The position numbers and the translations under genes were made by a program. From the NCBI RefSeq assembly GCF_017896165.1, contig NZ_JAFCNB010000001.1, positions 62,001 to 126,000 on the forward strand: a DNA stretch of 64,000 nt. The letters run 5' to 3'. Of this stretch, positions 30,187 to 38,675 are shown piece by piece. The DNA comes from Microbispora oryzae. GTDB lineage: Bacteria; Actinomycetota; Actinomycetes; Streptosporangiales; Streptosporangiaceae. The notes under the pieces were generated by a model. That model was given only the letters and a program-made list of their open reading frames with translations, did no database searches and was not told the origin of the DNA. Position 1 is the first letter of the stretch, and every line of letters starts with the position of its first letter.

Positions 30187-30606
30187 TTGACCTTGACGAA
30201 CCCCGACGACGTCGTGGCCCTCATGAACGACTCCGCGCGGGGCCACCTGCCGGAGCGCATGGGGATCGAGATAGTGGAGGCGACCGCGGAACGCGTCGTC
30301 GCCCGGATGCCCGTAGAGGGCAACACCCAGCCGTACGGCCTGCTCCACGGCGGGGCCTCGTGTGTGCTCGCGGAGACGGCCGGGTCGATGGGCGCGACCC
30401 TGCACGCCGGCCCCGGCCGGATCGCGGTCGGCATCGAGATCAACGCGACGCACCACCGGTCGGCCACGGCCGGAGACGTCACAGCCGTGGCGACCCGCGT
30501 CCACGGCGGCCGCACCCTGGCGACGTACGCCATCGAGATCACGGACGGGAGCGACCGGACGATCTGCACCGCCCGGCTGACCTGCATGATCAGGGACGCG
30601 GGCTGA
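30187..30606 (+). CDS. Hotdog-fold thioesterase (PaaI-like)
   Basis: 139 residues of the PaaI/DUF4442-type hotdog family, which hydrolyse acyl- or aryl-CoA thioesters. The motif QPYGLLHGGASCVLAETAGSMGA contains the HGG active-site signature and a helix with the usual Glu. The TTG start is preceded by GGAGG seven bases upstream. It lies head to head with polA. The substrate is unknown. Confidence 0.9.
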   Translation: MTLTNPDDVVALMNDSARGHLPERMGIEIVEATAERVVARMPVEGNTQPYGLLHGGASCVLAETAGSMGATLHAGPGRIAVGIEINATHHRSATAGDVTAVATRVHGGRTLATYAIEITDGSDRTICTARLTCMIRDAG

Positions 30607-30927
30607 CCGAGGCACCGCCAAATCGGCTAAAACCCACCTCCGATTACATTCACCCATATATCGGAACGGCTTACGACTCTCTTTGCACGACGGCCGCAAC
30701 GCTCGCTACCGTTGTGGCTCCAGAGTCCGTGGGGGACCGAGTAGACAACGTGCGGAGCCGGGGAAGCTGTGTACGGTCCCAAAGGTCCTCCACGGGCTCC
30801 CGCGGACTCTGCCCGCCTGCCGCCCGGCCTGGTCACCGGAGAGAGCCGGATCACCGGAAAGATACGAACGCGCAACACCTGACCCGGCCCTCACGACGAC
30901 CCCGCGGCTCGGGCTTAGAGTTCGGAC
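30607..30927 (+). other. Intergenic region before the lipoprotein gene
   Basis: 321 bp without a convincing gene. An AT-richer patch near 30640-30670 could hold a promoter. TAGAGT at 30916-30921 lies six bases before the lipoprotein GTG, which has no ribosome-binding site, so a leaderless transcript is likely. Nothing else stands out. Confidence 0.4.
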
Positions 30928-31485
30928 GTGCGTGGGACGACTGTTCTGCTCCTCGGTCTGGTGTCCGCCTCCTGTCTGATCGGCTGCTCCGGCGACCCCG
31001 GGAAGGCGGCCCCGAGCCCCTCGCCGACCCCATCGCGGACGTACGTGATCCCCCCGGAGGCCGCGCGGGCGGACGAGACCGTGGTCACGGCGGAGCCGGT
31101 GATCGACGGTCAGATGCGGTTCCGCGTCCTGGGTTACAGCCACGGCATGCCGAGCCTCTTCGGCAGCCACGCGGAGTGGAACGCCAAGGGCGCCTACGCC
31201 CGGGTCCGGGTGCTGATCGAGAGCACCGACCGGACCAGCCAGAAGTTCGACGCCAAGCAGCAGCTCCTGACGGCCTCCGACGGGCGCACCTTCTCCATCG
31301 ACTTCCAGGCGCAGACCATCAAGCGGCAGCCCTTCGAGCTGTTCGTCGGCAGCTTCGTGCGGATGGAGTTCGATCTCTGGTACGACGTGCCGAAGGACGC
31401 GAAGATAACGGGCATCCGGTTCTTCGCCGATCCGCCCCTCGGCGCCATCGGCCCCTCCAAGGGCGTGCCCGTCCCACTGCCGTGA
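30928..31485 (+). CDS. Putative lipoprotein of unknown function
   Basis: 185 residues. A signal peptide with lipobox LIGC (Cys20) directs lipid attachment outside the membrane, followed by a Pro/Ser-rich linker. The rest resembles a compact beta-rich extracellular domain of the DUF4352 type (VRVLIESTDRTSQKFDAKQQLL, followed by a hydrophobic strand), but I am not certain of the family. The GTG start seems leaderless. Lgt, encoded near 61 kb in this window, would modify it. Confidence 0.75.
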   Translation: MRGTTVLLLGLVSASCLIGCSGDPGKAAPSPSPTPSRTYVIPPEAARADETVVTAEPVIDGQMRFRVLGYSHGMPSLFGSHAEWNAKGAYARVRVLIESTDRTSQKFDAKQQLLTASDGRTFSIDFQAQTIKRQPFELFVGSFVRMEFDLWYDVPKDAKITGIRFFADPPLGAIGPSKGVPVPLP

Positions 31486-31499
31486 CGTGGGCCCGGGTG

Positions 31500-31531
31500 C
31501 CGGGCCGGGACCGCTCGGCGGCCCGGCCCGG
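31500..31531. terminator. Hairpin between convergent lipoprotein gene and livF
   Basis: Perfect 10-bp GC stem (CCGGGCCGGG / CCCGGCCCGG) with a 12-base loop, placed between two stop codons that face each other. It may terminate transcription from both sides. There is no T-run. Confidence 0.55.
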
Positions 31532-31545
31532 TGTTCGGCTCAGCG

Positions 31546-31586
31546 CTCGGTTCTGCGTTCGCCTCGGTTCTGCGTTCGCCTCGGTG
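31546..31586. repeat. 17-bp tandem repeat (2.4 copies) beyond the livF stop
   Basis: Unit CTCGGTTCTGCGTTCGC at 31546-31562 and 31563-31579, then a partial third copy. It lies in the short gap next to the livF 3' end. Confidence 0.85.
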
Positions 31587-31599
31587 GCGGCGCCGGCGC

Positions 31600-32316
31600 T
31601 CAGTGCGCGCCGAGCTCCCCGCCGAGATAGGCCGCCCGCACCTGCGGGTCGTCCAGCAGGTCGGCCGCGGGAGCCGACTTGACCACCCGGCCCGTCTCCA
31701 GGACGTACGCCCTGTGCGCCAGCTGGAGCGCCTGCTGGGCGTTCTGCTCGACCAGCAGGACGGTGGTGCCGCGGTTGTTGATCTCCTTGATGATCGTGAA
31801 GATCTGGGCCACCAGCATCGGGGCGAGACCCATCGACGGCTCGTCGAGCAGCAGCACCTTCGGCTTGCTCATCAGGGCCCGGCCGATGGCCACCATCTGC
31901 TGCTCGCCGCCGGACATGGTGCCGCCCGCCTGGTTGCGCCGCTCGGCGAGCCGCGGGAAAAGCTCGAAGACCTCGTCGAGGTCCTTGCTGAGATCTCCCT
32001 TGCGCGTGTAGGCGCCCATCATGAGGTTCTCGGTCACGGTCATGCCGGGGAACACCCCGCGGCCCTCGGGAGACTGCCCGATGCCCACCATCACCCGCCG
32101 GTGCCCCGCGAGGCGGCTGATGTCCTGGCCGTCGAACCGGACACGGCCGGACGTCAGCGGCCGCAGCCCCGAGATCGTCTTCAGCGTCGTGGTCTTGCCC
32201 GCGCCGTTCGCGCCGATGAGAGTGACGATCTCACCGGCGTCGACCTGGAGCGACACGCCCTTGATGGCCTCGATCTTGCCGTAGTGGACGTGGATGTCGT
32301 CGACTTCAAGAAGCAT
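31600..32316 (-). CDS. livF: Branched-chain amino acid ABC transporter ATPase LivF
   Basis: 238-residue ATPase with Walker A GANGAGKTTTLK, signature TMSGGEQQMVAIGRALMSKPK, Walker B VLLLDEPSMGLAP and LVEQNAQQAL, the LivF-specific version of the switch region. It pairs with LivG to drive high-affinity uptake of leucine, isoleucine and valine or related substrates. The start overlaps the end of livG by 11 bases. Last gene of the liv operon. Confidence 0.95.
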   Translation of the reverse strand: MLLEVDDIHVHYGKIEAIKGVSLQVDAGEIVTLIGANGAGKTTTLKTISGLRPLTSGRVRFDGQDISRLAGHRRVMVGIGQSPEGRGVFPGMTVTENLMMGAYTRKGDLSKDLDEVFELFPRLAERRNQAGGTMSGGEQQMVAIGRALMSKPKVLLLDEPSMGLAPMLVAQIFTIIKEINNRGTTVLLVEQNAQQALQLAHRAYVLETGRVVKSAPAADLLDDPQVRAAYLGGELGAH

Positions 32317-33088
32317 CTGCCGGAGCCCCCAGGTACGCCTCGATGACCCTCGGGTCGCTCTGGACCTCGGCGGGCAGGCCGTCTGCGATCTTCTGCCCGA
32401 AGTCCAGGACGGCCACGCGGTCGCTGATGCCCATCACCAGCGCCATGTCGTGCTCGATCAGCAACACCGTGCGGCCCGCGTCCCTGATCTTGCGGATGAG
32501 CCCCTGGAGCGACTCCTTCTCCGCGGGGTTCATGCCGGCGGCGGGCTCGTCCAGGAGCAGCAGCTTGGGCTCGGTGGCGAGCGCGCGGGCGATCTCCAGG
32601 CGCCGCTGGTCTCCGTACGGCAGGTTCCTCGCCGTCTCCTCGGCACGGTGGCCGATGCCGACGAACTCCAGCAACTCCTGGGCGAGCGCCCGGCCCTCGC
32701 GCTCCTCGCGCCGGTGGCGGGGCAGGCCGAGCGCCACGCTCACCATGCCCGCCCGGTGGTGCGCGTCCGCGCCGACCATCACGTTCTCCAGCGCCGACAT
32801 GTTGTGGAACAGCCGGATGTTCTGGAACGTGCGGGCGATGCCGCGCTTGGTCACCTTGAACCGCTTGAGGCCGCTGATGCGGTCGCCGTCGAACAGGACC
32901 TGCCCGGAGGTGGGCCGGTAGACGCCGGTCACCACGTTGAAGACCGTCGTCTTGCCGGCGCCGTTCGGCCCGATGAGCGCGAAGATCTCGCCCTCGTTGA
33001 TCGTCAGCTCGACCTCGCGCAGCGCGACGACACCGCCGAACTGCATGACGATCTTGTCCAGCCGCAGCAGCGGGCGCTTGTCGCTCAC
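32306..33088 (-). CDS. livG: Branched-chain amino acid ABC transporter ATPase LivG
   Basis: 260-residue ATPase with Walker A GPNGAGKTTVFNVVTG, the family-typical ARTFQNIRLFHNMSALENVM, LPYGDQRRLEIARALATEPKLLLLDEP and the H-loop LLIEHDMALVM. The GTG start overlaps the livM stop (GTGA). The reading frame continues upstream without a stop, but that part is the livM gene in another frame. Confidence 0.95.
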   Translation of the reverse strand: MSDKRPLLRLDKIVMQFGGVVALREVELTINEGEIFALIGPNGAGKTTVFNVVTGVYRPTSGQVLFDGDRISGLKRFKVTKRGIARTFQNIRLFHNMSALENVMVGADAHHRAGMVSVALGLPRHRREEREGRALAQELLEFVGIGHRAEETARNLPYGDQRRLEIARALATEPKLLLLDEPAAGMNPAEKESLQGLIRKIRDAGRTVLLIEHDMALVMGISDRVAVLDFGQKIADGLPAEVQSDPRVIEAYLGAPADAS

Positions 33089-34233
33089 TTGGATGCCCCC
33101 TCGGATACGGGCTGGGCCTCGGTGCCGGGCACCTCTGCGCCCATGCTGCCCATACCGCCGGTCCCCTCCTCCAGCTCCGCCTTCCGTCGCCGGGACGGCA
33201 GGATGCCCTCCGGCCGGAAGATCATCAGCACCACGAGCGCCGCGCCGAAGGCCAGGATCCGGTAGTCGGACAGGCCGCGGAACCGCTCCGGCAGCCATGC
33301 GACGAGGAACGCGCCCAGGATCACGCCCGGGATGTTGCCCGAGCCGCCGAGCACGACCGCCGCGAGGATGGTCGCGGACAGCATGAAGAGGAAGTCGTTC
33401 GGGTTGATGGAGATCGTCTTGCCGGCCCAGACGACGCCCATGGCGCCGCCGATGGACGCGCCGATGGCGAAGGCCAGCAACTTGAACTTGAACGTCGGCA
33501 CGCCCATGACCTCGGCCGCGTCCTCGTCCTCGCGGATCGCCGCCCAGGCCCGGCCCACCCTGCTCTTCTCCCACCGCTTCACCAGGATGATGATCGCGGT
33601 GGCGACGACGACCAGGAGGTAGTAGTACGGCCGGGGGTCGAGCACGCCGTAGTGGAAGATCTGGACGCCGAAGATCTCGACGCCGTCGATGCTCGGCGGG
33701 TGGGGGATGCCGGCGATGCCGCGGGGCCCGCCGATCGCGTCGGTGTTCTCGGCCGTCTGCCGCACGATCTCACCGAAACCGAGGGTGACGATCGCGAGGT
33801 AGTCGCCGCGTAGCCGCAGCGTCGGTGCGCCCAGCACGACACCCGAGACCGCCGACAGGATGACGCCGGCGATCAGGATCTCCCAGAAGTTCAGGCCGAG
33901 CTTCGTGCCGAGGAGCGCCATCGAGTATCCGCCGATTGCGAAGAACGCGACGTACCCGAGGTCGAGCAGGCCGGCCTGCCCGACGACGACGTTGAGGCCG
34001 ATCGCGAGCACCACGAAGGTGCCGATGGGGAAGAACAGGACGCTGGCCCAGTCGCTGTAGGGCGACATGATCGGGGCGAGCGAGTCGGACGGCAGCAGCA
34101 GCGCCAGGACGAACAGCACCGCGTAGACGATCCACCGCTGCCAGCCGGGGGCCGCCGCCCACCGGTCGCGGACGCCGCTCGTCGCGGCCCGCAGGGGGTT
34201 CCTACCTTTGATCATCGAGGTCGTCTCACTCAT
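33085..34233 (-). CDS. livM: Branched-chain amino acid ABC transporter permease LivM
   Basis: 382-residue membrane protein with about nine hydrophobic segments. LivM landmarks are VVGQAGLLDLGYVAFFAIGGYSMALL, LRLRGDYLAIVTLGFGEIVRQTAENTD, and near the end GRAWAAIREDEDAAEVMGV, which contacts the ATPase. The ATG at 34233 overlaps the livH stop (ATGA). The C-terminal 30 residues are a charged, Gly/Glu-rich cytoplasmic tail. Confidence 0.95.
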   Translation of the reverse strand: MSETTSMIKGRNPLRAATSGVRDRWAAAPGWQRWIVYAVLFVLALLLPSDSLAPIMSPYSDWASVLFFPIGTFVVLAIGLNVVVGQAGLLDLGYVAFFAIGGYSMALLGTKLGLNFWEILIAGVILSAVSGVVLGAPTLRLRGDYLAIVTLGFGEIVRQTAENTDAIGGPRGIAGIPHPPSIDGVEIFGVQIFHYGVLDPRPYYYLLVVVATAIIILVKRWEKSRVGRAWAAIREDEDAAEVMGVPTFKFKLLAFAIGASIGGAMGVVWAGKTISINPNDFLFMLSATILAAVVLGGSGNIPGVILGAFLVAWLPERFRGLSDYRILAFGAALVVLMIFRPEGILPSRRRKAELEEGTGGMGSMGAEVPGTEAQPVSEGASK

Positions 34234-35198
34234 GCGCGCGCCTGCTGGAGGGATTCGCCGAGGATGCCGGTCGGCCGGAACATCAGAACAAGGACGAGGA
34301 CGGTGAAGGCGATGACGTCCTTCCACCCGGAGCCGAAGATCCCGGCGCCGTAGTTCTCGATCAGGCCGAGGAACATGCCGCCGACCAGCGCTCCCCGGAT
34401 GTTGCCGATCCCGCCGAGCACCGCGGCCGTGAACGCCTTGATGCCCAGGAGGAATCCGATGGAGAACTTGGTGACCTCGAACTGGAGCACGAACAGGGCG
34501 CCCGCGACGCCGGCCATGAGGCCGCCGATGAGGAACGTCGCGCGGACGACCTTGTCGATGTCCACGCCCATCAGCACCGCGGTCTCCGGGTCCTGCGAGG
34601 TGGCCCGGATGGCCCGGCCGATTTTGGTGCGGTTCACCAGGAGGTCGAGCAGGATCATCATCAGGATGGACGCCGCGAAGATGATGACCTGGTCGATCCT
34701 GATCTGCGCGCCGCCGATCGTGAACAGCACGTCCTTCTGCATGATGCGGGCCACACCCATCTGGTTGCGGCCCTGCTGCGGGCGGTTGAAGACGTGCGGG
34801 ATGATCACCAGGGCGAACAGTTCCTGGAGGAACAGGGACGCGCCGATCGCCGAGATGAGGGCCGCGAGGCGGGACGCTCCCCGCTTGCGCAGCGGCCGAT
34901 AGGCGATGCGTTCCAGGAGCGCCGCGGAGCCCGCGGAGGCCAGGCCCCCGGCGAGCACCATGAGCAGCAGGCCGCCCACCAGGGCGAACCCGGTCAGCGG
35001 CTGGGTGATCCCCATCGTCATCACGACGAAGGCCGCCGCCATGGTTCCGATCATGAAGACTTCGGAGTGGGCGAAGTTGATCAGGCGGAGAACGCCGTAG
35101 ACCATCGTGTAGCCCAGGGCGACGAGGCCGTAGATCGCGCCCAGGATGAGGCCGTCAATCGTGTACGGCCAGAACGAGCCGAGAAGGTTATCGAACAC
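34230..35198 (-). CDS. livH: Branched-chain amino acid ABC transporter permease LivH
   Basis: 322-residue permease. It starts with GTG and begins with GLILGAIYGLVALGYTMVYGVLRLINFAHSE, the LivH hallmark. The coupling segment RAIRATSQDPETAVLMGVDIDKV and the closing IENYGAG and MFRPTGILGE also match. It is 99 bp downstream of livK. Confidence 0.95.
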   Translation of the reverse strand: MFDNLLGSFWPYTIDGLILGAIYGLVALGYTMVYGVLRLINFAHSEVFMIGTMAAAFVVMTMGITQPLTGFALVGGLLLMVLAGGLASAGSAALLERIAYRPLRKRGASRLAALISAIGASLFLQELFALVIIPHVFNRPQQGRNQMGVARIMQKDVLFTIGGAQIRIDQVIIFAASILMMILLDLLVNRTKIGRAIRATSQDPETAVLMGVDIDKVVRATFLIGGLMAGVAGALFVLQFEVTKFSIGFLLGIKAFTAAVLGGIGNIRGALVGGMFLGLIENYGAGIFGSGWKDVIAFTVLVLVLMFRPTGILGESLQQARA

Positions 35199-35297
35199 GC
35201 GCTCTGCTTTCCGGGTGACTTACACGCGACGAAGGGGGCGGAGGCCCTGTGACGTGTCCCCGCCCCCTACTGACTGCTCTTGGCGCTGGTCCTTCCG

Positions 35298-36482
35298 TCA
35301 GCCCAGCTTCGCCGTCATCGTGTCACCCAGCAGGCCGATCTGACCGGCCTTCACCTGGTAGATGTAGATCGACTTGGCGGCCGGCTCACCGTTGGGGTCG
35401 AACTTGATGTGCTTGGAGATGCCGTCGAAGTCCGACTTGCCGACCGCCTCGTTGATCGCGTCCGAGGTGGTCGCGCCGCTCTGGATCGCCTTGAGGAAGG
35501 CCGTCATGGCGTCGTAGCCCTCGGTGGCGTAGATCAGCGGGTCGGCGCCGAACTTGGCCTTGTAGTCGTCGGCGAACTTCTTGACGTTCGCGTCGGTCTC
35601 GCCGGCGGTCGGGATGCGGCACGGGCAGCCGATGAGGGCGCCCTCGGCCTGCTGCTCGCCCGCGCCCTCGATGAGGCCCTTGTCCAGCGAGCCGTCCGCC
35701 GAGAAGAACTTCGCGGTGACGCCCTTGTCGCGGAGCTGCTTGAGCAGCTTGCCGGCCGCGGCGTAGTAACCGCCGAAGAAGAGCGCGTCCGGCTTCGCGG
35801 CGGCGACCTTGTTGACCGTCGAGGAGTAGTCGGTGGCGTTGGGGTCGAGCGAGTCGTCGGTGACGGTGGCACCCTTCGTCTTCAGCTCGCCGCGGACGGC
35901 GTCACCGAGACCCTTGCCGTACTCGGACTTGTCGTCGACCACGAAGACGTTCTTCGCCGCGGCGGCGCCCACGATGAAGTCGGCGATGGCCGGGCCCTGC
36001 ACGCCGTCGTTCGGAACCACGCGGTGCCAGTACTTCCAGCCGTTCTTCGCCAGATCGACGTTGGTCGCGGAGGCGGAGATGTTCGGGATCTTCGCCTCCT
36101 CCAGGACCGGAACGGCCTGCTTCGACTCACCCGAGAAGGCGGGACCCACCAAAGCGACGATCTTGTCCGTCTTGATCGCCTGCTGCGCAAGAGAGACGGC
36201 GGTGGTCGCGTCGGCCCGGCTGTCGTAGGGAATCAGCTCGACCTTCACCTTGGGATTGGTGGCGTTGTACTGGTCGACGGCAAGCTGGGCACCGTTCCTC
36301 GGCGGAATGACAATGCCGGAGTTCTCTCCGGAGAGGTCACCCATGAACCCGATCTTCAAAGTGGTCGGGGCGGCGGATGTGTCGCCGTCGGAGGACGAAC
36401 CAGAACCACCACAGGCCGTCAGGGCGAGTCCGGCCGCCGCGACGACGGCCAGCGCGCGCCCAAGGGGGGCAAAGCGGATCAC
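35298..36482 (-). CDS. livK: Branched-chain amino acid ABC transporter substrate-binding lipoprotein LivK
   Basis: 394 residues. A lipoprotein signal peptide ends in the lipobox LTAC (AAAGLALTACGGSGSSS), then a type I periplasmic-binding fold (LKIGFMGDLSGENSGIV, LVGPAFSGESKQAVPVLEEA). It captures the amino acid outside the membrane and delivers it to LivHM. The GTG start has AAGGAGAT upstream. It is the first gene of the livK-HMGF operon. Ligand specificity within the leucine-binding family cannot be told. Confidence 0.94.
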   Translation of the reverse strand: MIRFAPLGRALAVVAAAGLALTACGGSGSSSDGDTSAAPTTLKIGFMGDLSGENSGIVIPPRNGAQLAVDQYNATNPKVKVELIPYDSRADATTAVSLAQQAIKTDKIVALVGPAFSGESKQAVPVLEEAKIPNISASATNVDLAKNGWKYWHRVVPNDGVQGPAIADFIVGAAAAKNVFVVDDKSEYGKGLGDAVRGELKTKGATVTDDSLDPNATDYSSTVNKVAAAKPDALFFGGYYAAAGKLLKQLRDKGVTAKFFSADGSLDKGLIEGAGEQQAEGALIGCPCRIPTAGETDANVKKFADDYKAKFGADPLIYATEGYDAMTAFLKAIQSGATTSDAINEAVGKSDFDGISKHIKFDPNGEPAAKSIYIYQVKAGQIGLLGDTMTAKLG

Positions 36483-36744
36483 GAGCTATCTCCTTCATCC
36501 AGACCCGGGAACGGCGGGGTCGCCGGCCGGTCCCGATCGATTGGCGCAAAGGTACATAGCCGATGTGGCCTACGACCAGGCATGCATCAGAACTGTCCAC
36601 ACTTGGATGCGGAGTCGTAATAACTCCTCAACACACCCGGCCACCCGTCCTGACCAGCGCATCTCAGGTCTCACGGCTTCACCGCGAGCCCGTGCGGGGA
36701 GCTTCCGGAAATCTTGGACGGGGTGGCCGGGAGGCCGGCCGGCG

Positions 36745-37341
36745 TCACGCGGGGGGCCGCGCCTCGCCGGTGCTCTCGTTGACCACGATCTGGGCCACCT
36801 GCCGCATGCTCATCCGCCGGTCCATCGACGCCTTCTGGATCCACCGGAACGCCTGCGGCTCGGTCCAGCCGTGCTGGGTCATGAGCAGGCCCTTGGCCCG
36901 CTCGACGAGCTTGCGGGTCTCCAGCCGCTCGGAGAGGGTGGAGACCTCCTTCTCCAGGGCCGCGATCTCCTCGTGCCGGCTCACGGCCATCTCGATGGCC
37001 GGGACCAGGTCGCCCTTCGTGAAGGGCTTGACGAGATAGGCCATCGCCCCGGCGTCCCTGGCCCGCTCGACCAGGTCGCGTTGCGAGAACGCGGTGAGGA
37101 TGAGACAGGGCGCGATCCGCTCCGAGACGATGCGCTCGGCCGCGGAGATGCCGTCGAGCACGGGCATCTTCACGTCCAGAATCACCAGATCCGGCCGGAG
37201 CTCGGCGGCCATCTTCACCGCGGTCTCCCCGTCGCCGGCCTCGCCCACCACGGCGTAGCCGTCCTCTTCGAGCATCTCCTTCAGGTCGAGGCGGATCAGT
37301 GCCTCGTCTTCCGCGATCACCACTCGCCGCTGAGTACTCAC
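36745..37341 (-). CDS. pdtaR: ANTAR-domain response regulator, PdtaR type
   Basis: 198 residues. A receiver domain with acceptor Asp56 (LVILDVKMP) and conserved Lys105 (AYLVKPF) is followed by an ANTAR RNA-binding domain (LSERLETRKLVERAKGLLMTQHGWTEPQAFRWIQKASMDRR). Near-identical to mycobacterial PdtaR (Rv1626) in its key segments. ANTAR proteins bind paired hexaloop RNA hairpins to antiterminate transcripts. I choose the GTG at 37341: TAACCT lies seven bases upstream and there is no ribosome-binding site, which suggests a leaderless mRNA. A TTG two codons earlier is possible. No kinase gene is adjacent. Confidence 0.93.
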   Translation of the reverse strand: MSTQRRVVIAEDEALIRLDLKEMLEEDGYAVVGEAGDGETAVKMAAELRPDLVILDVKMPVLDGISAAERIVSERIAPCLILTAFSQRDLVERARDAGAMAYLVKPFTKGDLVPAIEMAVSRHEEIAALEKEVSTLSERLETRKLVERAKGLLMTQHGWTEPQAFRWIQKASMDRRMSMRQVAQIVVNESTGEARPPA

Positions 37342-37420
37342 GCACAAGAGGTTACCGACGTCCGCTACATTGGAACCACGCCAGGGCGGCCAAAGTGATC
37401 TCCGGAATCCATGGCGACGC

Positions 37421-37440
37421 TACAATGGGGATATATCCCC
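37421..37440 (+). promoter_or_regulatory. tRNA promoter -10 element followed by a perfect 14-bp palindrome
   Basis: TACAAT at 37421-37426 is a near-consensus -10 box 18 bases upstream of the tRNA. It is immediately followed by GGGGATATATCCCC, a perfect palindrome covering the expected transcription start. No convincing -35 is visible. The palindrome could be an operator or set initiation. Confidence 0.55.
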
Positions 37441-37444
37441 AAAA

Positions 37445-37518
37445 GCCCCGATAGACCAATCGGCAGAGTCGATGGCCTCAAAATCCATTCAGTGTGGGTT
37501 CGAATCCCACTCGGGGCA
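37445..37518 (+). tRNA. tRNA with anticodon CAA (Leu by codon) but class I shape
   Basis: 74 bases fold as a cloverleaf: acceptor stem GCCCCGA/TCGGGGC, short 3-bp D-stem (GAC/GTC), anticodon loop CTCAAAA giving anticodon CAA, T-arm GTGGG-TTCGAAT-CCCAC, discriminator A. CCA is not encoded. The variable region is only 5 bases, whereas normal Leu tRNAs have a long variable arm. The last pair of the anticodon stem is a C/T mismatch. I recall a similar tRNA-Leu-like gene at the syntenic place in Streptomyces, so it is probably conserved and real. The amino acid it receives is uncertain. Confidence 0.82.
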
Positions 37519-37547
37519 CTTCGCGGCGGCCCGGCTCTCCGCACCGC

Positions 37548-38525
37548 TCACCCGGCGGGCGTGAGACTCCGATGGAGGAAGGCGGCCGTCTCCTCGCAGG
37601 CCCGGCCGACGTACGGCTCCACGTCGTAGAGGTCGATGTGTTCCCGGCAGTCCAGCCAGACCGCCCGCTTCGGCCCGGGCGTCCGGTCGACGAGCGCGGC
37701 GGCCAGTTCGGGCGAGCAGTAGGCGTCGGTCTTCCCGTGCACCACCAGCAGGGGTGTGCGGCCGAGCAGCGGCGCGGCCCCGAGCGCGTCGAAGGTCATC
37801 AGGCTGTGCAGCGATCCCCGGGTCACCCGGTTCTCCCAGTTGGGGGCGGCGGAGCGGAACGTGCCGTAGTAGGCGTACGGCTCCTCCCCCGGCATCGCCG
37901 CCTCGCCGCCGGCGGGGGCCACGGCCGGCACCTCCTCGTCGTACCGGTCGGCGAATCCCGCCAGCGCCGCGCGGTAGGCGTCGATGCCCATCCCCTCGGC
38001 GAAGCGCGCCGGGCTGTTGTACGCTCCGGCGATCCCGGCGACCGCCCGCACCCGGGGGTCGGCCGCCGCCGCCCGCACCGCGTAGCCACCGCCGAGACAG
38101 ATCCCGACCAGGCCGATCGCCCCGGGGTCGACGCCCGGCAGGCGCGTGAGCAGGGTGACGGCGGCCCGCAGGTCGTCGAGCTTGCCCTGGCTGTCCTCGT
38201 GTCCCCGGCGGCCGCCGCTCTCGCCGAAGCCACGGTGGTCGAAGGCCAGCGTGGCCAGGCCGGCCTCGGCGAGCCGCTCGGCGTACCGGCCCGTGACCTG
38301 TTCCTTCACCCCGGTGAACGGCCCCGTCAGGGCGACGGCGGGGACCGGTCCGGACGCCCGCGGCAGCCGGAGCACGCCCACCAGTTCGATCTCTCCGGCG
38401 GAGAAGACCACCCGCTCCGTTCGCGTCTCCTCCCGCCTACCCTCCCGCTCAGCCCCCGGGCCGGCATCCGTGACCGGCGACCGGTCTCCGGTCCGCACCC
38501 CTGTGTGAATGGTCGAATCTCCCAT
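37548..38525 (-). CDS. Alpha/beta hydrolase with cysteine nucleophile (dienelactone-hydrolase-like)
   Basis: 325 residues. The alpha/beta hydrolase core begins near residue 38. The nucleophile elbow is GICLGG (Cys143) rather than the common GxSxG, as in dienelactone hydrolases. The likely acid is Asp in VVHGKTDAYC and the His is in CREHIDLYD. About 35 charged residues precede the fold. The ATG at 38525 has GGGG eight bases upstream. It is divergent from an HxlR-type regulator, which probably controls it. The substrate is unknown. Confidence 0.85.
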   Translation of the reverse strand: MGDSTIHTGVRTGDRSPVTDAGPGAEREGRREETRTERVVFSAGEIELVGVLRLPRASGPVPAVALTGPFTGVKEQVTGRYAERLAEAGLATLAFDHRGFGESGGRRGHEDSQGKLDDLRAAVTLLTRLPGVDPGAIGLVGICLGGGYAVRAAAADPRVRAVAGIAGAYNSPARFAEGMGIDAYRAALAGFADRYDEEVPAVAPAGGEAAMPGEEPYAYYGTFRSAAPNWENRVTRGSLHSLMTFDALGAAPLLGRTPLLVVHGKTDAYCSPELAAALVDRTPGPKRAVWLDCREHIDLYDVEPYVGRACEETAAFLHRSLTPAG

Positions 38526-38675
38526 GAGTGAGACCCCTGTCCCCTGCGTCGTGTCTAGTGTCGGATCTGTCGATATGCCGATCATGCGGCCGAGCACGAG
38601 GCTAGGCGCGCCGTGCCGCCCCGGCCAGAAGGCACTTTCCGGTGCCCTCCGGGCGGGACCGGGAAGGGAGGCCCG

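Noticed and set aside
37445-37518. Genomic island inserted at the tRNA
   Set aside because: No integrase or duplicated tRNA 3' end lies on either side; the flanks are core genes.
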